Shown in pieces: positions 38,101 through 47,645 of a DNA stretch of 64,000 nt. The notes below the pieces were generated by a model. That model was given only the letters and a program-made list of their open reading frames with translations, was not told where the DNA came from and did no database searches. How positions within the stretch are numbered: the first letter of the stretch is position 1; the number at the start of each line of letters is the position of its first letter. The translations under genes and the position numbers were made by a program. Source of the DNA: Phoronis australis (Eukaryota > Phoronida > Phoronidae); assembly GCA_002633005.1 (NCBI GenBank), contig NMRA01000035.1, positions 248,001 through 312,000 on the forward strand, read 5' to 3'.

Positions 38101-41100
38101 TCATATTTCTTGGCGTGTGCAGTGTAAAAATGGTCAGTTACCGATTTTGGGAACTAAATGAGGGACTGCTCCAAGAAAAAGTTTGATAACGAGAGTATTT
38201 CTTCAAGTTCGAAGGAATTAAATACATCGACGGCTTTCTGAGGTGTTCCTCTATGTGCAAACGGTATTTATAACAACGTGACTGTGATGTTGTAGTCAGT
38301 GGGAGGCATAATTCACCGAAAAGCTTTTGGCGTATGAAGCTCCTATAGGAGCTACATTGTCTCTAGTTGCTTAGAGACGGTGGTCACTAGTGTCTATATT
38401 ATCATCTGCTGCTCAAATTGATACTTTGGTACTGGTTGGATGGATATAGCGCCAGATAGAGAAACAACCAATCACTGAGTAAATAACAGGCCCGTTATAA
38501 TAAGACGTTATAATACACAGGCAGTTTGTCTGTCCCTCAATCCCCACTGATGTCACTCACTACTAATAAAACATAAAGGTTGGACACTAAAAATTGGTTT
38601 CTTCAGAATTTTCATCTGAAATGTGGATGGAACTCTACGAAATCAACATCAAACAAAACTTTGAATACCTTCTTTCACTTGATCACATCAAATTGCCTTC
38701 AAGTAGTGAATTGACAACAAAAGTGTCAAAAAAACACCTAAATCACACATTCAAGGAGGCTATTTTGTGACGTTCATGGCAGACAACCTTTGTACACATT
38801 CAAATTTTTTACGGATACTCCTGAAGCTCTTTTTTCGCGTGCCTATGAATATTATTTGAGTGCCATTCACATATACAGCTTGAATGTAGTTACACTCTGG
38901 CTTTGTAAAATAACGTTTATAACTGACGAACCACGGGTTGCTGGCCAGTGGCCACTACCTACTGAGAAATCCAGCAGCTAGGTTATTTCCCGCAACTAAA
39001 TGTGCTGTCAGACATGGGAAATCTGCCAAAAGCCAAGTGTTTGTTGTGCTTCAACCCAGAGTAGTCAAGATCAAACACAAGATAACTCCAGTTCTTGTAA
39101 TTAAGTTCTATATTAAATAATAAAATGAGCACTGAAAAGAAGTTAATTACACATAAGTGCATGGTTAATTTTACTTACCCCTGTTATTTCAAATCAGATG
39201 ACATGTTCCCTGTCTTTGCCATAGTCTTTGCTTGCTTGAACTCGAAGTTTTATTTTCACCAACCGTATAAGTTAAAGCACAACTGAAATACACCATGTTA
39301 ACTATTTAGCCTCCTTGAATTAGAGTTTTGTGTTTGTATTGGAAATTCCATCGCTAATTCACCACTTGCGAGGAGAATTTAATGGTATCAGGGGAAGATA
39401 AGGCTTGGGAAGTCTATGCAATACCTGTCTGAGGGAGGTACACGCAGATTTTGTTTAGACTTGGGACGGTTGAAGTTGGCAGGCTAGGTTCTGCTAAATT
39501 TTAGTGTCCAACCTTTAATATGTAATTCTTATATGGTTATGAGTCATTGGGAACTTTGTCTGCCTGTGATATTACATATATGTCAAAACACAGTTATGAG
39601 TAGGAGCTGCTGTGTGTCAAATTAACAGAGACCTCAAAATGTCACACCACCCAGGCCCGAGTTGTGATGGACCGCCATGCTCAAATTTTGAACCCCCTCA
39701 AATTTGACTAACACGCTCAAATTCTGAGGTACCATATTTATGGAAACGATATGATCATTTGCAAAAAATTTTAATCAATAACGCAGAACACGATGGTCTC
39801 CCCTTGTGGACCATTGGGACTGAGACTATTTTGTTGTTCCCACGTGCTCAACTTAAATGCTGGTGAGAACACTTGAGAGGACAACATGTTTTACCGTACT
39901 CGTCCGCATTACCGCCCTGGGCGCTTAATTTGGGAATCTAAAGAAACGGGGTGGGCGGTAAGCCCAGCATGGGCGCTTAAAAATAAAAAAAATTTTCAGG
40001 GATGGGCAGTAAGCCAAGCATGGGCCGTAAGCCAGACGAGTATGGTAGTTCAACTCATTCTATAATGTTCAATAAACTGGAATACACATGGCAAGGATGA
40101 TGATGATGATGATGCAACTGGTATCGCCATCTATTGAACAGTAATGATACAGTAATGCCGTTCTGAAGATCGTCGAATACAATTCACTCATTATATGCCT
40201 ATTAAGTCTGTAATCATTTCATCTTTTCAGGCGATGGAACCACTTCAGAAGAAAACATGGAAAGGAAAAAAAGCAAGTTTGTTCAGGCTTTTGAAAAACT
40301 TACCCACCTAGACACAGACAACAACACTAAGTCGGACTTGCCATTTGCAACTATGTTAAGACATTCTAAACTGATGCAGCTGGGAGATCCTGATGGAAAG
40401 GTGGTTGTTGGTACTATAGAGCACGTGGTGACTGACGATTTGTATATAGACTTTGGCGGAAAATTCCCCTGTGTTTGCAAGTGTCCACCAAAAAAGGAGC
40501 AGTAAGTTGCAAATTGTTTATTCTGTGTTATTCAAATATTGTCAAATGCCAAATACAATAAACCAATGTCGGGTTTACAAACTTGGCAGAAAAGTAGGAC
40601 AAAATTACCATCTTGTTGCATAACCTCACTCGTAGTCTTGCTCATAGAAAACTAGCACGAGGTCTAACAAACCTCTTGTGAATTCCTGCTGTTCAATAAC
40701 CAGTTAGCACCGTGACACCAAAGGTTGGTGGGACAAAATCACCGTCTTGTTCATTACCTCATATAATAAGGTCAACAGCTCAGCACTTGGAAACTGAACT
40801 CAAGGTTTTGACAAATCTCAGGTGAATTGCTGCTGTGCGTTACATTTGCTCCATGTCGTCAATGGAAGTGGGTCAAAAATCCAACTGGCTTCTCATCACG
40901 CAAAAATTCTTTGGACCGTCACTCGCAATCTCCTATCTGTATGCTGATCTTCCTAGAATAGCAACTCGTGGTACTTATGGAAAATGGAGCACTTTTCAGC
41001 TTGCAGATTTTAAAAGTTTGGGGCAAAATAGATACACCAAGAACAATAAAAATTGACAAATCAACCTTTATTTCAATTATATATCTGGAACTCCAACGAT

Positions 41101-44100
41101 TTTCTGTGTAATTAGTTTCTTTTGTGTTGTGTTAGATTTTAACGTCCTCCAAAAAAGTGGTGAAAACAAATCCAAGTGTATGTCAATTCAATACTTGTCT
41201 AGGCAGACTGATCAAATGCTGAATTGTACACGCCATTTTTTCACAAATTTCTAAAGCATTTGAGTTCACAACGAGAAAGTGTCAACAATATCATGTTAAT
41301 TATTAAAATGAAGGCTAGATTACAAAAGAGTTGTCAAGTATATTCATTTGTAGTGGTGATCATGTTTTTTTTGAAATTTTCGCACATGCCCTCTGTAATT
41401 TTTGTGTGCACAGTTCTTGAGCCAATGAGAAAGAGGCATTTGGGATTGTCCAATCACAATGATCTTTGTTTTCAAATTAGGAAAATCACAAGCTTCAAGA
41501 GTGTGAATGCAAACAATTTTTTAAATGTTTTTAATCTGGCTTAGACTTGTATTTTTGATGTGGGGATGGGTTTATTTTCTATTGCATGTTTAGTTTTGTC
41601 CTGTGAACTAAACTGCATGTCTCCTTTTAACTAAGAAGAAAGTTGTCATCTAACCTTTGGTGGAGCGTGTCTTTGAGTGACACTTGCTCTGAAGGACATG
41701 TGACAGCTTGGTACTTTTGATTGAAATTGTGTCAATTGCCAGATAAAATAAGTAATATCTGTTGTATGTTCAAAGCAAGTTGCTGAAAACTGTTGATTCT
41801 TATTGGGACTCATGTTCTTTGTCACTATTTATGATTACTGTGTGGAAAAAATGACAGTTATATGGATGCATGGTATTTCTTTTATTGATTGTGCATCTTC
41901 ATGGACGTGCTATTTAACAGATGATTCAGGTACTTATTGGGCACCGCAAGTTAGCTAAGCATCAAAACATCACAGGCATCATGACATGCTCAAGCTGCGC
42001 TTAGTGGGGCATGGAAGCTGAGACTTCTCAACATTCAGTAGGGATTTACCCTGCCTATCAAAGACTTAGAAGCCTTCTACTCTATAGACATGTAACTTGC
42101 CTGGCGGAAATCAGCACAGCATTATAGGTTCCAATTTCCTGAAAAAACAGGCAAATTGGAAGACTTACATTATTTAGAACCCCTGACTGAGGGCCAGTGA
42201 GGGGTCCACAGGAGTCGTCATCAGGTGATTAGTACAGTGGGACCTGCCCTGAGGCCTAAGCACACCTGGTGCACTGCAAAAAAATTGTAGCATTTGCCAC
42301 TTTTTTATTTTTATTGTGTTTGTGTCCTGATTGATTTATAAATTATTATTTTATTTTTGCTTCAGAGACTACACTAGAGGGACCCAAGTGAAAATACGAC
42401 TTCATGATTTGGAGATGTCATCCAGATTTCTTGGAGCGACAAAGGACATTACTCTGCTGGAAGCAGATGCCACTTTAATTGGTCTGTACAAAGCAGACGA
42501 TAAAGAGAAAAGCAGACAATCNGCCATTTTTTCACAAATTTCTAAAGCATTTGAGTTCACAACGAGAAAGTGTCAACAATATCATGTTAATTATTAAAAT
42601 GAAGGCTAGATTACAAAAGAGTTGTCAAGTATATTCATTTGTAGTGGTGATCATGTTTTTTTGAAATTTTCGCACATGCCCTCTGTAATTTTTGTGTGCA
42701 CAGTTCTTGAGCCAATGAGAAAGAGGCATTTGGGATTGTCCAATCACAATGATCTTTGTTTTCAAATTAGGAAAATCACAAGCTTCAAGAGTGTGAATGC
42801 AAACATTTTTTAAATGTTTTTAATCTGGCTTAGAGTTATATTCCTCCAAGGTTCTGGTTTGTGATAGCCTGTTGAGACTTCACATAAAATCTAGTATGAT
42901 TCTTACGCTCAAATTATCTAATGGAGTGCTGAAAGTTATCCAGCACCAGTCCTTGATTGGTTCCTTTCTTTGAAGTGAAAGAGGTATTAATGTTTTTCAC
43001 CACTTGTGGCTGTTTGTTAGAAATAGAAAGTGTTGACTGAAGTTTTCATCTGAAATGGTGTATAACATAAAGTAAGTGGTCGCTGAGAAAGTTTAGTGTA
43101 AGGTAATTTAAAGGGTCTGTGACTGGTCAGTTAACCAGGTGTAGAAGAATTTTTGATGTGGGGATGGGTTTATTTTCTATTGCATGTTTAGTTTTGTCCT
43201 GTGAACTTAACTGCATGTCTCCTTTGAACTAAGGAGAAGAAAGTTGTCGTCTAACCTTTGGTATGGTCGTACAAGCCGTGGAGCATGTCTTTGAGTAACA
43301 CTTGCTGTGAAGGACATGTGACATCTTGGTACTTTTGATTGAAATTTTGTCAATTGCCAGGTAAAATAAGTAATGTCTGTTGTTTGTTCAAAGCAAGTTG
43401 CTGAAAACTGTTGATTCTTATTGGGACTCATGTTCTTTGTCACTATTTATGATTACTGTGTGGAAAAAATGACAGTTACATGGATGCACGGTATTTCTTT
43501 TATTGGTTGTGCATCTTCTATTTTTTACTCTTATACATAGATGGACATGCTATTTGACAGATGATTCAGGTACTTATTGGGCACTGCAACTTAGCTAAGC
43601 ATCAAAACATCACAGGCATCATGACATGCTCAAGCTGCGCTTAGTGGGGCATGGAAGCTGAGACTTCTCAACATTCAGGAGGGATTTACCCTGCCTATCA
43701 AAGACTTAGCAGCCTTTTACTCTATAGACATGTAACTTGCCTGGCGGAAATCAGCACAGCATTATAGGTTCCAATTTCCTGAAAAAACAGGCAAATTGGA
43801 AGACTTACCTTTGTATTTAGAACCCCTGACTGAGGGGTCCACAGGAGTCGTCCTCAGGTGATTAGTACAGTGGACCCTGCCCTGAGGCCTAAGCACAGCT
43901 GGTGCACCGCAAAAAAATTTGTAGCATTTGCCACTTTTTATTTTTATTGTGTTTGTGTCCTGATTGATTTATTAATTATTATTTTATTTTTACTTCAGAG
44001 ACTACACTAGAGGGACCCAAGTGAAAATACGACTTCATGATTTGGAGATGTCATCCAGATTTCTTGGAGCGACAAAGGACATTACTCTGCTGGAAGCAGA

Positions 44101-44179
44101 TGCCACTTTAATTGGTCTGTACAAAGCAGACGATAAAGAGAAAAGCAGACAATCACTGGAAATCACTGGAAATCATTGA
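35186..44179 (+). CDS. MRPS28: Mitochondrial small-subunit ribosomal protein S28 (bS1m), complete
   Basis: Three coding exons: 35186-35273 (second copy 37391-37478), 40231-40501, and 43999-44179 (earlier partial copy 42366-42521). Together they give 540 nt, 179 residues plus stop (human about 187). The N terminus is basic and Ser/Thr-rich ('[20 protein letters not shown]'), consistent with a mitochondrial targeting peptide. The core matches the family: '[19 protein letters not shown]', '[15 protein letters not shown]', then '[20 protein letters not shown]'. The protein belongs to the mitoribosome small subunit. Junctions are GT-AG (CAG|GTGAAG, CA|GTAAGT). The C-terminal tail is coded by a short direct repeat (AATCACTGG). 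The physical gene is broken by Ns at 36,025 and 42,522, and exon 3 of the left copy is cut by N. The true gene should have one copy of each exon. Confidence 0.92.
36025..36025. other. Single N joining two overlapping allelic contigs
   Basis: Sequence right of N ('AATACATGACTGAGAAGTGA') matches 34,338 onward. The preceding contig runs through HDDC2 exons 2 and 1 and MRPS28 exon 1, and then into sequence (35,560-36,024) not shared with the next contig. Confidence 0.85.
36056..37324 (-). CDS. HDDC2: Second allelic copy of HDDC2 exons 2 and 1
   Basis: Exon 2 at 36056-36180 (125 nt) and exon 1 at 37271-37324 (54 nt) repeat those at 34368-34492 and 35058-35111 with the same lengths and open frames. 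There is one amino-acid change, Asp31 to Asn in 'NVNHPESV'. Donors differ between copies: exon 1 GTGAGG here against GTGTGG, and exon 2 GTCTGT here against GTCTAT. It has no other exons and lies at the start of a contig, so it is read as the other allele, not a paralogue. Confidence 0.85.
36571..36807. mobile_element. Non-autonomous DNA transposon with 5-bp target-site duplication, present in one allele
   Basis: A 237-bp insertion beginning 'CAGTGGCAGATCTAC' and ending 'GTAGATCCGCCTCTG' (imperfect inverted repeats), with G- and C-runs just inside the ends. It is flanked on both sides by TGACT. The other allele (near 34,870-34,880) has one TGACT and no insertion. The CAGTGGC-type end resembles hAT-superfamily ends; a 5-bp duplication is reported for some hAT lineages, so the class is a guess. 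No coding capacity. Confidence 0.85.
36901..37170. other. Insertion/deletion between alleles, about 270 bp
   Basis: Between 'GAACTCAGGGTCA' and 'TTCGAGTTATTCTGAGAAAG' this copy has about 270 extra bases absent from the other copy near 34,960. No clear terminal repeats were seen. It contains short AT-rich runs ('TATTTATATTTATATG'). Confidence 0.7.
37325..37390. promoter_or_regulatory. Bidirectional HDDC2/MRPS28 promoter, allele 2
   Basis: 66 bp between the divergent start codons, 8 bp shorter than allele 1. Both flanking exons are intact. Confidence 0.7.
37391..37478 (+). CDS. MRPS28: Second allelic copy of MRPS28 exon 1
   Basis: The same 29 codons plus one base as 35186-35273, differing by silent or conservative substitutions, with the same donor (CAG|GTGAAG). 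This copy lies on the same contig as the unique exon 2 at 40231-40501. Confidence 0.85.
37791..38387. mobile_element. Large foldback (palindromic) element, about 600 bp
   Basis: Left and right halves are imperfect reverse complements along almost their whole length. Matching pairs include 'GTGACCATCGCCTCT' with 'AGAGACGGTGGTCAC', 'AGCTCCGATAGGAGC' with 'GCTCCTATAGGAGCT', 'TTTCGGTGAATTATGC' with 'GCATAATTCACCGAAA', and 'GAAACTCGCC' with the inner right arm. The centre is near 38,090-38,100 ('TGACGTCA'). There is no ORF. It lies in MRPS28 intron 1. Confidence 0.85.
39892..40047. mobile_element. MITE family F, copy 1, 156 bp
   Basis: Ends 'TACCGTACTCGTC' and 'GACGAGTATGGTA' are inverted repeats, with possible TA target-site duplication. 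The interior has repeated 'GGGCGGTAAGCC' / 'GGGCCGTAAGCC' motifs. A second copy is at 45,511-45,616. It lies in MRPS28 intron 1. Confidence 0.7.
41232..42521. repeat. Allelic overlap 3, left copy (end of contig)
   Basis: Matches 42,523-44,154 in order, but lacks about 315 bp present there (42,836-43,150). It carries MRPS28 exon 3 up to codon 'RQS', where N 42,522 cuts it. Confidence 0.9.
42522..42522. other. Single N joining two overlapping allelic contigs
   Basis: Sequence right of N ('GCCATTTTTTCACAAATTTC') equals sequence starting at 41,232. The contig to the left ends inside MRPS28 exon 3. Confidence 0.9.
42523..44154. repeat. Allelic overlap 3, right copy (start of contig)
   Basis: Second version of 41,232-42,521, leading into the complete MRPS28 exon 3. 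It carries an extra block of about 315 bp at 42,836-43,150 without obvious terminal repeats. Confidence 0.9.
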
Positions 44180-44209
44180 ATGTGGAAAGGAGTAGACTTG
44201 GTGTTTATT

Positions 44210-44215
44210 AATAAA
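44210..44215 (+). terminator. MRPS28 polyadenylation signal AATAAA
   Basis: Canonical AATAAA 30 bp after the MRPS28 stop codon, giving a very short 3' UTR. Confidence 0.7.
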
Positions 44216-44360
44216 GTTTGACCCTTGTAATAGTGGTAGCGACATGGAATTGAAAATCAAATGAATTGGGAATGGAGTGAACACGTCTTGCGGAATAATT
44301 CCAAAACAATTTTGGTATTATATAAATATGCAAGTCTTAAACGGGCGTGGAAATGTAGAT

Positions 44361-44533
44361 CGCAAACAATTTTAAATCTGGTCAGCACGCCACCTGTTGG
44401 CCTCATCACGTGACGTAAGGCATAAAAGTCTGAAAAGATTTCTGCCACGGCTTTGAGTCGAGGCCTATATCACGTTAGGTCATGTTACATGGCCAACAGG
44501 TGGCGTGCTGACCAAACTTAAAAATTGTTTGTG
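44361..44533. mobile_element. Inverted-repeat element just downstream of MRPS28
   Basis: Arms at 44,361-44,402 and 44,491-44,533 are near-perfect reverse complements: 'GGTCAGCACGCCACCTGTTG' pairs with 'CAACAGGTGGCGTGCTGACC', extended by 'CAAACAATTTT' on the outside. The loop is about 88 bp. It starts about 150 bp past the polyadenylation signal. Confidence 0.8.
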
Positions 44534-44749
44534 ATGTTTTGGTATTGTTTTATTACATGTTTCTCAACTCCCATTGTGCATGGCCACAGTTGCATTTCAC
44601 TCTGGTTGGACAAAAACAATTAAGATATATTGTTAACTGTCATATAATTGGTCTCATAATATACCTTGCAGTGATGGGCTTCCATTTGAAAAAGAACATC
44701 AAAACCATTAGTGACTCAAGAAAACACTTTGTTGGGGTAAGCAGACTCG

Positions 44750-44935
44750 AAAATTGCAAATTCGAAAATTGCGCACGCGACTTGAGTTGGTAACAGAAAT
44801 AAAATCTTATCGTGCTAAGGAATATTATGAGATTGACTTTATGAAAGTAAATAGCCTACAGGTAATTCGATTTTTGTTTTTTAACCACCTAAAAGGGGTG
44901 AAATGCAGCTTTAACTATCATTCAGTAAACTGTTC
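44750..44935. repeat. Dispersed repeat family A, copy 2
   Basis: 'GGTAACAGAAATAAAATCTT', 'GAGATTGACTTTATGA', 'AGTAAATAGCCTAC' and 'GGGTGAAATGCAGCTTTAAC' match 53,505-53,725 in order, and part of 121-310. Confidence 0.5.
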
Positions 44936-45510
44936 AAATGTTACCTCCACATCAGACACATGAATGAGGCAGTTCTTGCTTTGCTACAAATGGAAGTGCA
45001 AAATTGTTGCTAGTTTAGAATAACGTCAAAAAGTTAATAAAGCCCACCGATTCAGTCACTAGTGTTTTGCTGATTTCATGCCCCATTTCATCAGTACAGT
45101 ACTCAAACAAAGTTACCCTTAGCTTCCGGTCAAAGCAGCTGGGTGAATGTTGGAATACGTCATCAGAGTAGTCTCTCCTGATGACCGAGAAAGAAGAGGA
45201 ATTACCAGGAAGGTTACATAGGAGGCTCTGAACCAGCTATTGTCAGTTATTTTTGTAGTTAGCAGAAGTCGCTTTCATGATGCGGAAATGGTATTTTGTC
45301 CCATTAGTTTTGTTGTGTACTGGAGGTAATGATTCCGTAATATTGTAGGCTTGAACAAATACCCACATACTGGGTAAAACGTGTGCAAATTAACTGTATA
45401 AAAGTATGAGAAAGCCTGAAATGTGCCATGGTCAGCAGTATCTTCATATGATTTCAGTCTTTTAATTATTTTGTACTTAATATGGCCACCTTTGTTTTTG
45501 AGAAGAATTT

Positions 45511-45616
45511 TACCGTACTTGTCCTGATTACTGCCCATGCTCGGCTTACCGCCCACCCTCTGTTTTTTAGATTGCCAACTTAAGCGCCCTGGGCAATAAC
45601 CCGGATGAGCACGGTA
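45511..45616. mobile_element. MITE family F, copy 2, 106 bp
   Basis: Ends 'TACCGTACTTGTC' and 'GATGAGCACGGTA'. The interior has 'ACTGCCCATGCTCGGCTTAC' and 'TTAAGCGCCCTGGG', which match the copy at 39,892-40,047 in opposite orientation. Confidence 0.65.
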
Positions 45617-45812
45617 GCACGATTGGCATGCATTCAACTCTAGTTTTACACGGCAATCTGTCTTGATCAGGAGTCGCCAATGTAAGAGATAAAAGTTGTC
45701 TCATATGTGACAATTACTCAATTAAGTTGCACACGTTTGTATTCAGTGTATTGAAGATTTTCATTCTGCTGTTTATGCCTTATTGGGCAATTGTCTCTTA
45801 TAGGGTACTGGA

Positions 45813-45861
45813 TTTTGAGAACCAGTTTGATGCCTGTTATTCAGTGCAGAAAACTGGTTCT
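45813..45861. repeat. Short hairpin repeat family E, copy 2
   Basis: Contains 11-bp perfect inverted arms 'AGAACCAGTTT' and 'AAACTGGTTCT' around 'GATGCCTGTTATTCAGTGCAG'-like sequence. It is the best-preserved hairpin of the three copies. Confidence 0.6.
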
Positions 45862-46934
45862 AAAATACAGGACCCCATTAAGTGTCTGTTATCCCTTATG
45901 GCACCAGGAATTGCAGAATGGACTTCCAGTGTTTGAGTGGTGTATATTGTGAAGTTAAATGTTCAAACTTCACTTATGCAAGATGTAAAACAGATGAATG
46001 AGCAACACCGTGCAAAACCCAGCAAATCTTTGGTTTTCAAACATTGTCTCTGTGTTTTGTTCAGACTCCTTCAATAAATATAGCTTGTGATGTGGACTTC
46101 ATCCAAAGCAGCACATTGCTTGGTGTTAATATTCAGTGCTTTCTTAGTAGCTGTTATGTGACTTTAAGCTGTGAAGTAGGTTCTGAAAGCACCCAAGCAT
46201 TGGTGTACTTTGTTCTTAGGGGTGAGCTGGAAATGGGAAAACGTATGGTGAGGTGTCAGGTGCGGACACAAGTAGGTAAATGTGAATCTTAGAATTTTGT
46301 TTTGATTTGTGGTCAATGATGAATAACAATTGTTTTTGAATATTTCTCTGAAATTGTATAAAATCTCTTGTTACATATTTAACTTAGAGTTTTGTCACAA
46401 AGAGACCCAAGATCATTGTGATTGGATAATGTTGCTCATTTTTCAAAGCCTCTTTCTCATTGGTTCAAGAACTATGCCCACAAAAATTACAGATGGCGCC
46501 ACGTGCAAAAAGTTTTAAAAATTGCTCAGTGATAAGAACAAATATTTTTGACAACTTCTGGTAAATCAACCTTCATTTTATAAATCCTTGCTATTTCATT
46601 AGGGATTCATTTGGTTTCAGTTAAGTAGGTCATTGATTTTCTACTTCCTTTTAAGGCAATGCCCATCAGGCATTTATTTGGTACTGGCTGGGGATGTTCC
46701 TGAAAATGAACACATGTGGCGGATCTAGGATATGAGAGGGACCTAACATTTTTCAGTTTGCGATATCTGCAGAAGTTTTGTGATGTCGTTTGTGTTCAAG
46801 CTGCTGTAAAATCCTCTTTCATCACAAAAGACAACTTTCGATTTACTATTATGAACCTTATTCAAATTAGATGTTACTACAGGGCTTCAAAGGAAGTAAC
46901 AAGTCGGAGGTCATTTTATGATTCAAGCACGTGA

Positions 46935-47110
46935 TCTCGAGGAATAACGAACTGACAGTTCTTTGCAAACCAAGAAATCACTTCTCATCTGAGTGAGAAA
47001 CAAGTTGAGACCAATATCATAGCAGGAATTTTTTAAATCAAAAGTTCACTTCCTGGACGGAACGCGGGTTATCAGCCAAATAATCAGTTCAGTGTTGGAA
47101 ATGGGCAAGT
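46935..47110. repeat. Dispersed repeat family D, copy 2
   Basis: 'GAAATCACTTCTCATCTGAG', 'AACAAGTTGAGACCAATATC' and 'GGTTATCAGC' match 15,283-15,420 in order. Confidence 0.4.
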
Positions 47111-47575
47111 AGTCTATTATGGTGGCAGTAATTATCACAGATAGAATTTTGTACTTGAAATTTTTATTATTAAAGCTATATTTCGTCCTGTTGACCTGAT
47201 TAAAAACGAAAATCGAATTGGGTCATTTACTCATAAAATCGATCTCATGATATTCCTTGCCATGACATGGTTCCATTTTCGTTACGATCGAAAACGTCGA
47301 GACCATCAGCGACTCTATAAACGTCTCTGGGTTTATTGGATTTTTGGCTAACCCCAAAACTGCGGATTCGAAAGTGGCGCCATTGCCTGTTCAGCTGTAA
47401 GCTCATTCGACGACAATTCAAGATCCGCTGAGCGCGATAATGGTTTTAAACCCCAAAGAGCTTCTGTTAAAAATTCAACATTGACAGCTAAACAGAGGCG
47501 AACTATAGCTTTAATAGGTCACTTTCCAGCTTGTTTCTGATCCACTCAGTGCAACCGGTGTTTGATTGACCACCC

Positions 47576-47645
47576 TCAGGGCGTTAAGTGGTTGCCTCAG
47601 GTCGGTTTGGACTAAAGCGTGCATTCATGTGCGAGTCCTGCCGCC
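47576..47645 (+). mobile_element. tRNA-derived SINE-like sequence
   Basis: An A-box-like 'GCGTTAAGTGGTTGCC' and a B-box-like 'GTGCGAGTCCTGCC' lie about 40 bp apart, as in RNA polymerase III tRNA promoters. The ends do not pair as an acceptor stem, so it is not a functional tRNA. A similar arrangement occurs at 58,918-59,015. Confidence 0.35.
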
